Of a DNA stretch of 16,776 bases, positions 1 to 7,083 are shown one piece after another (the first letter of the stretch is position 1; each line of letters starts with the position of its first letter). A program made the translations under genes and the position numbers. Origin of the DNA: Patescibacteria group bacterium UBA2100 (lineage in GTDB: Bacteria > Patescibacteriota > Minisyncoccia > Phycocordibacterales > UBA2100); the NCBI GenBank assembly GCA_002331185.1, contig DCYW01000006.1, positions 1 to 16,776 on the forward strand. Reading direction: 5' to 3'. The notes under the pieces were generated by a model, which worked only from the letters and a program-made list of their open reading frames with translations, was not told the DNA's origin and ran no database searches.

Positions 1-21
1 TTCATTCTTAAAATCTTCCAT
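1..21 (-). CDS. Start of an unidentified gene, cut by the window edge
   Basis: An ATG at position 21 on the minus strand lies 10 bases after the argS stop and opens a frame of seven codons (MEDFKNE) before the window ends. The tight spacing continues the operon pattern upstream, which is the only support. No Shine-Dalgarno site is visible, and the fragment is too short to identify. Confidence 0.3.
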
Positions 22-31
22 ACTAAATTTA

Positions 32-1702
32 TTACATTCTTTCGGGTGTCTCTATACCAAGTAGCCAAAGACCTTTTTTTAATGTCGCCCCTACTGCCTC
101 GGTTAAGCCAAGCTTATAATTCTGTGCATCACTGCCATCGAGCACTTGCTCGTTTGCATACCAGCTATTGTAGGCACTAGCTAAGTCAGATAAATAATTT
201 GCAACGTAATGTGGCTCATATTCATTTGCCGCTCGCTCTACCGCTTCTGGGAACCTGTAAAGTAGCTGCTCCACCGCAACGATTGCCAAACCTCCTCTGG
301 ACGAAATTTCTGGAGTAGCTTCATTCGCTTTTTGCAGAATAGACTGGGTGCGTGCATATGTATATTGCAGGTACGGTCCTGAATCTCCTTCGAATGAAAG
401 AGCTTGCTCCATGTCGAACACAATATTCTTCCCCATACCCACGCGAGCAATTGCATATTTTATTGCACTCACAGCAACGTGCTCTGCGACCATTTCATCA
501 TCAACTCGATTATTTTCTTGCATGCGTTCGTGTGCACGTTCGCGTACTGAATCAAGAATATCTTCTGCAAGTGGCACATTGCCACTACGCGATGATATTT
601 TTCCCGTAGTTAATTCAAGGCGCCCGTGCTGAATGTACTCTGATTTCTCTGCCCACTCCTTATTAATTAATTCTGCTGCTTTTTTAACAAGCTGAAAATG
701 ATGCTTTTGCTCAATGTCGGTAATGGTAATAGATGTATCGAATGTGTATTTATCAAACTTAAGGCTCAATAACCCTATATCCTTCGCTAAATACGTACCA
801 AAGCCTGCTGAGTTAATAAATACGTTATCAAAAAGGCCATGTTCTGAACCTCGAAAAATGATTGCCCCATCCGATTCCTCAAACACTCTCGGTGTGTGTT
901 TTTTAATAATCTCCTTCCCTTCTTTCTCTGCCTCCGATTCAAAAATCAGTTCATCGAACTCCGACCCAAGCCGGCTCGTAATGGCCGTGAAGTAATCAAG
1001 TGACAGAGCCCGTCCTTTTTCATATACACTCCAGAACTGCGTGTCAGTTTCCTGGTTGTAAAGCGATGCGTTTATCTCATTTATTTCCTTCTGAATCTCT
1101 TCGTTTTCTTTATATTGCGCCACACCGTGTGCGTACGCTTCGCCAATTCGCGCAACAGTAATGTCGTCTTGCCACCCCTTATCTAAAATAGCCCACACTG
1201 CTTTAGCTATACCTGGCGACACATCAGAAGGATACGAGAGAGGCACCACAGTAGTACCAGTAGCACGAAAGATGCGAATGAGTGACTCACCGAGTGTATT
1301 GTTTACAAGGTGTCCAATATGAAATGGTTTAAACAAGTTTGGTGAACTGTGCTCAAAGAGCATTGTTTTTCCTGCATCTCTTGTAGTTTTTCCCCACTCT
1401 TCGCCTTGTTTAAGGATTTCTTTTGTTTTTTGTGTGAAAAATGTACTGGCGAGATAGAAGTTTATGAACCCAGGTCCTGCAACTTCTACTTTTTCAATAT
1501 ACTCATGTTCTTCAATTTTTGAAACAATCTCCTCTGCAAGCTCACGTGGATTCTTTCCCACCTGCTTTGCAAGAACCATAGCGATGTTGCATGAAAAATC
1601 ACCGTGCAAAAGGTCGTTTGGGTGCTCAAGAACTACCTCCCCTTCAAACCCAAGGGAGGTAAGCGTTTCGGATACTAAATCTGTAACTTCTTTATTAATC
1701 AT
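32..1702 (-). CDS. argS: Arginyl-tRNA synthetase
   Basis: Class I synthetase that charges tRNA-Arg with arginine using ATP, in the cytosol. An N-terminal additional domain (about residues 1-90, including the LHGDFSCN segment) is followed by the HIGH motif (FKPFHIGHL, about residues 125-132) typical of ArgRS. A KMSK-like loop follows (TGKISSRSGN, about residue 368). The C-terminal DALR anticodon-binding domain starts near DSGPYLQYTYARTQ. The length, about 556 residues, is normal. The frame is open up to 1735. I place the start at ATG 1702, one base after the stop of the upstream mazG-like gene, rather than at TTG/ATG codons that overlap that gene. ATG 1714 is the main alternative. An AAGGGG stretch lies about 12 bases upstream, one of the few SD-like sites in the window. 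It is the last complete gene of the thyA operon. Identity is secure; the start is less so. Confidence 0.95.
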   Translation of the reverse strand: MINKEVTDLVSETLTSLGFEGEVVLEHPNDLLHGDFSCNIAMVLAKQVGKNPRELAEEIVSKIEEHEYIEKVEVAGPGFINFYLASTFFTQKTKEILKQGEEWGKTTRDAGKTMLFEHSSPNLFKPFHIGHLVNNTLGESLIRIFRATGTTVVPLSYPSDVSPGIAKAVWAILDKGWQDDITVARIGEAYAHGVAQYKENEEIQKEINEINASLYNQETDTQFWSVYEKGRALSLDYFTAITSRLGSEFDELIFESEAEKEGKEIIKKHTPRVFEESDGAIIFRGSEHGLFDNVFINSAGFGTYLAKDIGLLSLKFDKYTFDTSITITDIEQKHHFQLVKKAAELINKEWAEKSEYIQHGRLELTTGKISSRSGNVPLAEDILDSVRERAHERMQENNRVDDEMVAEHVAVSAIKYAIARVGMGKNIVFDMEQALSFEGDSGPYLQYTYARTQSILQKANEATPEISSRGGLAIVAVEQLLYRFPEAVERAANEYEPHYVANYLSDLASAYNSWYANEQVLDGSDAQNYKLGLTEAVGATLKKGLWLLGIETPERM

Positions 1703-1703
1703 A

Positions 1704-2036
1704 CTATCGATCATCCCCTTCGGTTGCGAGAACATTTCGATTTTGACGATCTTGCAATTTCTTTACATTCTCTTGCGCAACATCTTCAAGGGTTACACCC
1801 AGAACACGTGCCATTTGTGAAAGGTACCACAAAACATCTCCCATCTCTCTTTTCAAATCGTTTACTTTATCTTCCGAAATGACCCCTTTGTCATTCCTGT
1901 ATATCTTTTTAATTTTTTCTACGACTTCCCCCGTTTCCCCTGCAAGACCAAGAGCTGTGTATATAAGCTCATCTACATCATCGTGCTCAAATATCGCAGT
2001 TTCTGATGCTTTATCCTGATACTCGTTCATTTCCAT
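1704..2036 (-). CDS. MazG-like nucleotide pyrophosphohydrolase
   Basis: All-alpha NTP pyrophosphohydrolase of the MazG family, expected to hydrolyse a (d)NTP to the monophosphate and pyrophosphate. The metal-binding signature is visible: GLAGETGEVVEK supplies ExxE, and KREMGDVLWYLS supplies the ExxD pair about 30 residues later. At about 110 residues it is a single-domain member, much shorter than E. coli MazG. The frame is open to 2075, but that would overlap tmk by 29 bases. ATG 2036, 10 bases after the tmk stop, is preferred, and ATG 2030 (MNEYQDKA) is equally possible. It sits between tmk and argS in the thymidylate operon, where a dUTP- or damaged-nucleotide-cleaving role would make sense. 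That substrate is inferred from context and cannot be read from the sequence. Confidence 0.85.
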   Translation of the reverse strand: MEMNEYQDKASETAIFEHDDVDELIYTALGLAGETGEVVEKIKKIYRNDKGVISEDKVNDLKREMGDVLWYLSQMARVLGVTLEDVAQENVKKLQDRQNRNVLATEGDDR

Positions 2037-2046
2037 GGTTTTTATA

Positions 2047-2676
2047 TTATTTAATAATATTGTCTTGTACAGCATTCCAAGTATCTAGCACCACCTTATC
2101 AAGTGGCTGCTCTGCATCGATAACTATACCCCCATCAACTTTCGTCATAATAAATTCTTTTAGTCCTCCATTTACTTTTTCATGGAAATTAATCTTGCGC
2201 TTATCGAAATGATTGAGTTCTCCAGCTCTACCTTTTGCTCGTGCAATACCCACCTTAGGTGCTACGTCCAAAAGAATGTACGCATTAGGTACATAATCAC
2301 CGAGGAAATGCTCCCGTATCTTCCAAAATAATTCAACTAGCTGGATTTGCTCTTGAGCAATCAGCTGATAGGCGTACGTTGAGGAATCAAATCTATCGCA
2401 AATAACAACCTTTCCTTCAGCAAGAGCAGGGGCGACCGTTTTCTTAATATGATCTCTTCGCGCTGCCCAGAAAAGAGCGAATTGGGTTTCAGCATCAGAT
2501 GTTTTAGCATCGTCCGAAAGCACAAGTTCGCGAATTTTTTCCGCATAGAGAGAACCTCCAGGTTCTCGTGTATAAATAGCGCCCCATCCAAACTGTTTAA
2601 CTATTTCCTTCGAGACAGTTGTGGTTCCTGAACCCTCACCTCCATCAATAACAATAAATGTCCCTTTTTTTGCCAT
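2047..2676 (-). CDS. tmk: Thymidylate kinase with altered Walker A motif
   Basis: Phosphorylates dTMP to dTDP, the step after thymidylate synthase. Family hallmarks are visible: an N-terminal beta strand and P-loop (IVIDGGEGSGTTT, residues 8-20), the TREPGG dTMP-binding segment (about 36-41), the DRF motif (residues 94-96) followed by SSTYAYQ, and a lid region with RAKGRAGELNHFDKRK. At 209 residues the length is typical. The odd point is residue 18. The P-loop lysine of GxxGxGK(S/T) is a threonine encoded by ACC, two base changes from either Lys codon, so a single sequencing error is unlikely. The gene starts 3 bases after dcd and has no SD site. The function call is firm; catalytic competence is open. 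Confidence 0.93.
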   Translation of the reverse strand: MAKKGTFIVIDGGEGSGTTTVSKEIVKQFGWGAIYTREPGGSLYAEKIRELVLSDDAKTSDAETQFALFWAARRDHIKKTVAPALAEGKVVICDRFDSSTYAYQLIAQEQIQLVELFWKIREHFLGDYVPNAYILLDVAPKVGIARAKGRAGELNHFDKRKINFHEKVNGGLKEFIMTKVDGGIVIDAEQPLDKVVLDTWNAVQDNIIK

Positions 2677-2679
2677 ACA

Positions 2680-3216
2680 TCAAAACTTATTTTTCCACAT
2701 CATAGATTCCTTCGGAAGTTCTTGTTGTCCAGAATATTTTGCCGACACTTTTTTATTGTAAGGATTCATTGTATTACCCTCTACGACGTAATAAATAAGT
2801 TGCCCTATCGGCATCCCCTCATATACGCGCACTGGTTTACTTACTGAGATTTCCAACGTCCAATACCCACAAAAACCAACGTCACCTTTTCCTGCGGTTG
2901 CATGAATATCAATCCCTAAACGTCCCGTGCTCGACTTTCCTTCGAGAAATGGTACGTGCTTGTGTGTTTCTGTATACTCCTGTGTACTCCCAAGATAGAG
3001 TTCGCCTGGCATCAACACAAATCCGTCTTGCGGTATTTCAAAATGATTAACCTCATTATGTTTCTTTGCATCTAAAATATCATCTGTGTACTGAGCAAGG
3101 TGTTTGCTTAAGTGTACGTCATATGAGTTGCTCCCTAGCATTTCTTTTTTAAAAGGAGTAATGACGATATCGCCACGCTCAACTGCCTTGAGTATTTCTG
3201 AATCAGACAAAATCAT
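2680..3216 (-). CDS. dcd: dCTP deaminase (dUTPase-fold), possibly bifunctional
   Basis: Trimeric dUTPase-fold enzyme that deaminates dCTP, feeding dUTP or dUMP to ThyA. The central signature is present: GKSSTGRLG (residues 93-101), HATAGKGDVGFCG (105-117), then TLEIS with Glu122 at the place of the catalytic glutamate of dCTP deaminases, a residue plain dUTPases lack. The C-terminal KYSGQQ resembles the nucleotide-closing tail. At 178 residues it is slightly short but complete. It sits 2 bases after thyA and 3 bases before tmk. No separate dut gene is visible here, so a combined dCTP deaminase/dUTPase activity is plausible. The sequence alone does not separate the mono- and bifunctional types. 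Confidence 0.92.
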   Translation of the reverse strand: MILSDSEILKAVERGDIVITPFKKEMLGSNSYDVHLSKHLAQYTDDILDAKKHNEVNHFEIPQDGFVLMPGELYLGSTQEYTETHKHVPFLEGKSSTGRLGIDIHATAGKGDVGFCGYWTLEISVSKPVRVYEGMPIGQLIYYVVEGNTMNPYNKKVSAKYSGQQELPKESMMWKNKF

Positions 3217-3218
3217 AA

Positions 3219-4061
3219 TTACACTGCCATAGGCGCTTTAATAGTCTCTTGCGGAGAATAGTTCTCCAACTTTACGTCTTTCATAGTAAAATCGTTAATG
3301 TTTACAATATCTTTATTGAGCCACAATGCTGGTAATGCGTCAGGTGTTCTTGTGAGCTGTTCCTTCACTGCATCAAAATGATCGTGGTAAATATGCGCGT
3401 CGTTAAACGTAAACACTGCTTCATGTGGTGTAAGGTCTGTTACCTGAGCTATCATCGACAGAAGTATTGAGTAGCTTGCGATGTTAAAGGGTACTCCAAG
3501 AAACATGTCACAACTTCGTTGATTCATATGCAAAGAAAGTGTGCCCTCTGCTACGTAAAACTGAAAGTCTCGATGGCATGGTGGTAACGCCATCTGATCT
3601 AGCTCCCCTGGATTCCAGGCAGACACAATAAGGCGCCTATCGTACGGATTTGTTTTTATTCGCTCGATAACATCTGCAAGCTGATCAATTTTCTCTCCTT
3701 TCGAATTTGTCCAGTCTCGCCACTGCACACCATATACACGACCTAGATCTCCTTCAAATTGCGCTTTTGATTTCCAATAATCCGCTTCGGCATTGGCAGT
3801 CCAAATTGTCTTTTTCTCAGAATCTCGTGTGTCGTACAGTATCTCTGCAAGGCGTCGCTCATCATTTGAACCTTCAATAAACCATATAAGTTCTGAAAGA
3901 ACTGATTTAAAGGCAAGTTTTTTTGTTGTCACCGCAGGAAAACCTTCCTCTAAGTTAAAACGCATCTGGATAGCAAACGATGAACGTGTCCATCCATTAC
4001 GCCCCTCACGGTCAACGCCATTCTTCATTATATGATCGAGTGCATCGAGATATTGTTTCAT
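3219..4061 (-). CDS. thyA: Thymidylate synthase ThyA
   Basis: Converts dUMP and 5,10-methylene-THF to dTMP and DHF. The catalytic cysteine is C162 in ALPPCHRDFQFYV. The phosphate- and dUMP-binding segment QRSCDMFLGVPFNIASYS (residues 181-198) and the C-terminal APMAV tail are classic. At 280 residues it is close to the 264-residue E. coli enzyme, with no sign of damage. It is the first gene of the minus-strand operon thyA-dcd-tmk-mazG-argS and is divergent from dfrA, whose product recycles the DHF it makes. An extended -10 box ends 9 bases before the ATG, so the message is probably leaderless. Confidence 0.98.
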   Translation of the reverse strand: MKQYLDALDHIMKNGVDREGRNGWTRSSFAIQMRFNLEEGFPAVTTKKLAFKSVLSELIWFIEGSNDERRLAEILYDTRDSEKKTIWTANAEADYWKSKAQFEGDLGRVYGVQWRDWTNSKGEKIDQLADVIERIKTNPYDRRLIVSAWNPGELDQMALPPCHRDFQFYVAEGTLSLHMNQRSCDMFLGVPFNIASYSILLSMIAQVTDLTPHEAVFTFNDAHIYHDHFDAVKEQLTRTPDALPALWLNKDIVNINDFTMKDVKLENYSPQETIKAPMAV

Positions 4062-4070
4062 GTAAAAGGG

Positions 4071-4079
4071 ATTATATCA
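4071..4079 (-). promoter_or_regulatory. Extended -10 promoter of thyA operon
   Basis: On the minus strand the sequence reads TGATATAAT, a perfect TATAAT with an extended -10 TG, and 9 bases separate it from the thyA ATG. No good -35 box is visible. Transcription would begin within a few bases of the start codon. Confidence 0.6.
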
Positions 4080-4085
4080 TTTGCA

Positions 4086-4098
4086 TACGGTATCCGTA
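4086..4098. promoter_or_regulatory. Dyad between divergent thyA and dfrA promoters
   Basis: TACGG-TAT-CCGTA is a perfect 5-bp-arm inverted repeat. It is placed between the two divergent -10 boxes, where a -35 region or operator would lie. A shared regulator site is only an inference from position. Confidence 0.3.
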
Positions 4099-4112
4099 CC
4101 CCTTGCACCACA

Positions 4113-4121
4113 TGCTATAGT
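4113..4121 (+). promoter_or_regulatory. Extended -10 promoter of dfrA
   Basis: TGCTATAGT is an extended -10 element ending 8 bases before the dfrA ATG, so the predicted start site lies at or next to the start codon. No convincing -35 hexamer is seen. Confidence 0.5.
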
Positions 4122-4129
4122 ATTGTGAT

Positions 4130-4621
4130 ATGAATAATCGAGTTATTGCTATAGCTGCTATATCTAAGGGACGTCGAGCTCTAGGGAATAAGAATGAATT
4201 ACTTTGGAAAATTCCTGGTGATTTACCTCGTTTCAAAGCTCTCACTACAGGTCACCCGATAATCATGGGGTACAACACGTACCTTTCTTTACCAAACCTA
4301 CTTCCAAACCGTACGAACATAGTAATGACTCTCGAACCTAACATCGAAATTGAAGGCGCTACTGTAGTTAATTCAGCAGAAGGTGCATTGGAAGCAGCAA
4401 AGAGTTCGGAAGGAAATGAAGAGATATACGTTATAGGCGGCGGAATGATCTACAAAACCATGCTCCCCTTCACGGATGAACTTGACCTTACATTAGTTAA
4501 TGACGAACCTGAAGCTGATGTATTTTTTCCAGAGTACTCAGAATTTACTAAAATCTTAAGTGAGGAAATCCACGCAGAAAGTGACCCGCACTTCACGCGC
4601 GTGACACTTCGTCGTCCGTAA
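4130..4621 (+). CDS. dfrA: Dihydrofolate reductase
   Basis: Reduces dihydrofolate to tetrahydrofolate. The active-site segment LLWKIPGDLPRFKALT carries the proton-donating acid at Asp31. R61 (PNRTN) matches the folate-glutamate-binding arginine, and VIGGGMIY (101-108) is the cofactor-binding glycine motif. At 163 residues the length is normal. The cofactor site is unusual: the arginine of MGR (E. coli R44, a contact to the NADPH 2'-phosphate) is Tyr48 here (IIMGYNTYLSLP), and the S-S/S-R pair after the NI(V/I) strand is T67-L68. This could weaken the preference for NADPH over NADH. It is divergent from thyA and convergent with glyA, with 5 bases between the stops and no terminator. No SD site is visible. 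Confidence 0.95.
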   Translation: MNNRVIAIAAISKGRRALGNKNELLWKIPGDLPRFKALTTGHPIIMGYNTYLSLPNLLPNRTNIVMTLEPNIEIEGATVVNSAEGALEAAKSSEGNEEIYVIGGGMIYKTMLPFTDELDLTLVNDEPEADVFFPEYSEFTKILSEEIHAESDPHFTRVTLRRP

Positions 4622-4626
4622 GCTTA

Positions 4627-5901
4627 TTAGTAGTGCTTGTCAGGAACTGGAAACCTGGCAGCTAAAGCGTTTATCTCTTCGTGAACTTGTTTTTTTACAG
4701 CTTTATCTTCGTGACTGCGCAGTACTTCAATCATCAATTCGGCAACGCGAGCGCATTCTTTTTCTGTGAACCCCCGTGTAGTAATAGCAGGAGTACCAAA
4801 TCGAATGCCTGAAGGTCGCATTGGCGGATTTGGATCATCGGCTATCATGTTTTTGTTGAGCGTGATACCAACCTCATCGAGCGCAACTTCTGCAGTATGT
4901 CCATCGATGCCAAAGCTCGTGATGTCTGCAAGAATGAGATGGTTACTTGTTCCGCCACCAAGCATTCGTATTTCTTCACGCTCGAAGACTTCTGCCATTG
5001 CGGCTGCGTTTTTTACTACCTGTGCAGCGTATTCTTTGAAGCTTGGATGTAATACCTCTCCAAACGCCACAGCCTTTGCTGCTATTTGATGCATAAGCGG
5101 ACCACCCTGTAACCCCGGGAAAAGACTCTTATCAATTTTTTTTGCTATTTCTTCATCAGATTTAACTAAAATCATGCCTCCACGTGGTCCTCGCAGTGTT
5201 TTGTGCGTAGTTGTAGTCATAACATCAAAACCGTAATCAAACGGGTTCGCGTGAACGCCACCAGCTATTAATCCTGCAATGTGTGCTGCATCCATCATGG
5301 AAATAGCGTCTACTTCTTTGGCAATATCTGCTATTTTTTTGTAATCGAGTTCACGACTGTACGCTGAATACCCAGCAAGAAGAATCTTAGGTTTCTCACG
5401 AAGTGCTACTTCTCGCATTTCGTCATAATCTATCTCGCCAGTTTCGGTGTCCTTCATTTTGTATCGCACAAAATTAAATATCTTTGTTATGTAGGTAACT
5501 GGATGACCGTGCGTTAAGTGACCACCGTGAGAAAGATCCATACCAAGTACAGTGTCACCTGGTTCAAGCAGTGCAAAATAAGCACCAATATTTGCGTTCG
5601 CTCCAGCATGAGGCTGGACGTTTGCATATTTACAATTAAATATCTCTTTCGCACGATCTCGTGCAATATCTTCTATCGAGTCAGTAAATTCCTGCCCACC
5701 ATAGTATCTTTTGCCCGGATACCCTTCAGAGTACTTGTTGGTGAAAATAGAACCACTTGCTTCGCGTACGGCGAGTGAAACATAGTTCTCTGACGGGATA
5801 AGTTCCAGTCCTTCTTCTTGTCTTTTTTCTTCGCCTCGAATTGCAGAATAGATGTCATCGTCCTGTTCTTCCAGAAAAGGTATGTGTTGTGGTGTAGCCA
5901 T
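4627..5901 (-). CDS. glyA: Serine hydroxymethyltransferase
   Basis: PLP enzyme that interconverts serine plus THF with glycine plus 5,10-methylene-THF, the one-carbon donor for ThyA. The PLP-binding lysine is K234 in VMTTTTHKTLRGPRGG. Other conserved segments are ELIPSENY (33-40), YPGKRYYGG (61-69), PHAGANAN (97-104) and DAAHIAGLIAGG. The 424-residue length is standard. It converges with dfrA. Start at ATG 5901 with the usual MATPQH-type leader and no SD. With thyA and dfrA close by, the three enzymes of the thymidylate cycle lie within about 2.7 kb. Confidence 0.98.
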   Translation of the reverse strand: MATPQHIPFLEEQDDDIYSAIRGEEKRQEEGLELIPSENYVSLAVREASGSIFTNKYSEGYPGKRYYGGQEFTDSIEDIARDRAKEIFNCKYANVQPHAGANANIGAYFALLEPGDTVLGMDLSHGGHLTHGHPVTYITKIFNFVRYKMKDTETGEIDYDEMREVALREKPKILLAGYSAYSRELDYKKIADIAKEVDAISMMDAAHIAGLIAGGVHANPFDYGFDVMTTTTHKTLRGPRGGMILVKSDEEIAKKIDKSLFPGLQGGPLMHQIAAKAVAFGEVLHPSFKEYAAQVVKNAAAMAEVFEREEIRMLGGGTSNHLILADITSFGIDGHTAEVALDEVGITLNKNMIADDPNPPMRPSGIRFGTPAITTRGFTEKECARVAELMIEVLRSHEDKAVKKQVHEEINALAARFPVPDKHY

Positions 5902-5971
5902 AACTGTAAAATTACATAAATAATGTTCTGTTTTCTAAAGCTAGACCATACACATTAAGTTAATTGCCTTG

Positions 5972-5999
5972 AGTATACCACCTTCTTTATATGCGACAA
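5972..5999 (-). promoter_or_regulatory. Candidate glyA promoter
   Basis: On the minus strand TTGTCG (5994-5999) is followed after 16 bases by TATACT (5972-5977). This gives a 5' leader of about 65 bases before glyA. The match is moderate. Confidence 0.35.
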
Positions 6000-6001
6000 T
6001 A

Positions 6002-6029
6002 TTCACAAATTATATAGCTATGCTACGCT
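6002..6029 (+). promoter_or_regulatory. Candidate promoter of the 6039 gene
   Basis: TTCACA (6002-6007), a 16-base spacer and TACGCT (6024-6029) with an extended TG at 6021-6022. The -10 box ends 9 bases before the ATG, again pointing to a near-leaderless message. Confidence 0.4.
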
Positions 6030-6038
6030 ATTTTTATA

Positions 6039-6473
6039 ATGAAATACCATTTTGACAGAACATATGCCCATCGAATACTACAATTAGTAGCTGCTCCTTT
6101 TATTTTTAGTATGATTATCCCAATAGTTATTCTAGATGTGTTTCTAGAAATATATCATCAGGTTACTTTTCGCCTACTTTCAATCCCACGTATACCACGT
6201 GGGGATTATGTTCGCATCGACAGACACAAACTAAGCTATCTACGACCAGCACAAAAAGTATTCTGTGCATACTGTGGGTATGCAAATGGATTATTACACT
6301 ACGCTGTAAGAATTGCTGCAGAAAGTGAAAAGTATTGGTGCGGAATAATGCACAAGATGAATAAAAATGATTCTTTTATTGTTCCTGAACACCATAAAGA
6401 TTTCATTGAATACGGCGATGAAAAAACCTATAGGGCTGAACTAGAACGAGCAAAGTCTGAAGCGAAAAAATAA
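6039..6473 (+). CDS. Small membrane-anchored protein with a Cys/His cluster
   Basis: Function unknown. A hydrophobic segment at about residues 15-38 (LVAAPFIFSMIIPIVILDVF) is likely one membrane helix. The soluble part carries CAYCGYANG (C76, C79) and, about 20 residues on, EKYWCGIMHK (C101, H105). This spacing could bind a metal as C-x2-C...C-x3-H. The C-terminus is charged and helical. I recall similar CxYCxYANG...YWC proteins in other bacteria as uncharacterised, but I cannot name a family. It is a single-gene unit with its own promoter upstream and a bidirectional terminator shared with rplK. Confidence 0.75.
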   Translation: MKYHFDRTYAHRILQLVAAPFIFSMIIPIVILDVFLEIYHQVTFRLLSIPRIPRGDYVRIDRHKLSYLRPAQKVFCAYCGYANGLLHYAVRIAAESEKYWCGIMHKMNKNDSFIVPEHHKDFIEYGDEKTYRAELERAKSEAKK

Positions 6474-6508
6474 CAAAACACCTCGTACATATGCGAGGTG
6501 TTTTGTTT
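6474..6508. terminator. Bidirectional intrinsic terminator
   Basis: A perfect 12-bp stem (CAAAACACCTCG at 6474-6485 with its complement at 6494-6505) and an 8-base loop sit between the convergent 6039 gene and rplK. A and T runs inside the stem on both sides provide a U tract in either direction. Confidence 0.85.
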
Positions 6509-6522
6509 ATTTAGAAAGAAGA

Positions 6523-6945
6523 TTACTCTGTTTCGATTCCCATTGACCGGGCGGTTCCTGCAATAATCTTCGCACCCGCTTTTATATCGTTAGCGCTCAA
6601 GTCTTCCATTTTTACAGCAGCAATATCTTCTAGTTGTTGCTGTGTAACTTTACCTACTTTCTTGCTGGTGTTTTTCCCAGACCCTTTCTGCTCTCCTATT
6701 ATCTTAAGTAATAAACTCGAAGCTGGGGGTGTCTTGAGAATAAAGTCAAAACTTCGATCATCATATACACTGATAACAACTGGAATAATATCATTACCGA
6801 GTTCACGAGTTGCTTCGTTAAATTGATTTACGAATTCACCAATGTTAATACCAGCTTGCCCCAATGCAGGACCAAGTGGAGGTGCGGGAGTTGCTTTACC
6901 TGCTGGCACTTGTAGCTTTAATTGTTTTTCTATTTTCTTTGCCAT
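6523..6945 (-). CDS. rplK: 50S ribosomal protein L11 (uL11)
   Basis: Part of the GTPase-associated centre of the large subunit, binding 23S rRNA and factors. The N-terminal domain has QVPAGKATPAPPLGPALGQ and the flexible proline-rich start, followed by GINIGEFVNQFNEAT. The C-terminal rRNA-binding domain ends in IIAGTARSMGIE. The 140-residue length is normal. It follows nusG on the same strand, but a 138-base gap with a long palindrome and a separate promoter intervenes. It is followed by a terminator rather than by rplA, its usual partner. Confidence 0.98.
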   Translation of the reverse strand: MAKKIEKQLKLQVPAGKATPAPPLGPALGQAGINIGEFVNQFNEATRELGNDIIPVVISVYDDRSFDFILKTPPASSLLLKIIGEQKGSGKNTSKKVGKVTQQQLEDIAAVKMEDLSANDIKAGAKIIAGTARSMGIETE

Positions 6946-6970
6946 GTTAGAAATTGTTATGAACGATGCG

Positions 6971-6998
6971 AGTGTACCATGAGATTAGTGAATTACAA
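6971..6998 (-). promoter_or_regulatory. Candidate rplK promoter
   Basis: On the minus strand TTGTAA (6993-6998), a 16-base spacer, then TACACT (6971-6976) with an extended TG. It lies downstream of the 42-bp palindrome and gives a leader of about 20 bases, suggesting rplK is transcribed separately from secE-nusG. Confidence 0.5.
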
Positions 6999-7006
6999 GT
7001 TCTGGC

Positions 7007-7048
7007 ATCCAGCCCTACTTTTGTAAATTTACAAAAGTAGGGCTGGAT
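7007..7048. repeat. Perfect 42-bp palindrome between nusG and rplK
   Basis: Two 21-base arms meet without any loop at 7027/7028 (centre GTAAATTTAC). The RNA would form a very stable hairpin. Neither side has a following T run, so it is not a textbook terminator, although it lies where nusG transcription might end. Confidence 0.85.
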
Positions 7049-7083
7049 TAAGTAAAATACTAGTCGTTACACTCCTTATTTTT

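Noticed and set aside
2677..2682. dcd and tmk are in the same frame across the dcd TGA, so a fusion is possible if TGA were glycine
   Set aside because: No complete housekeeping gene here contains an internal TGA and both proteins have normal ends, so the standard code fits and the shared frame is chance.
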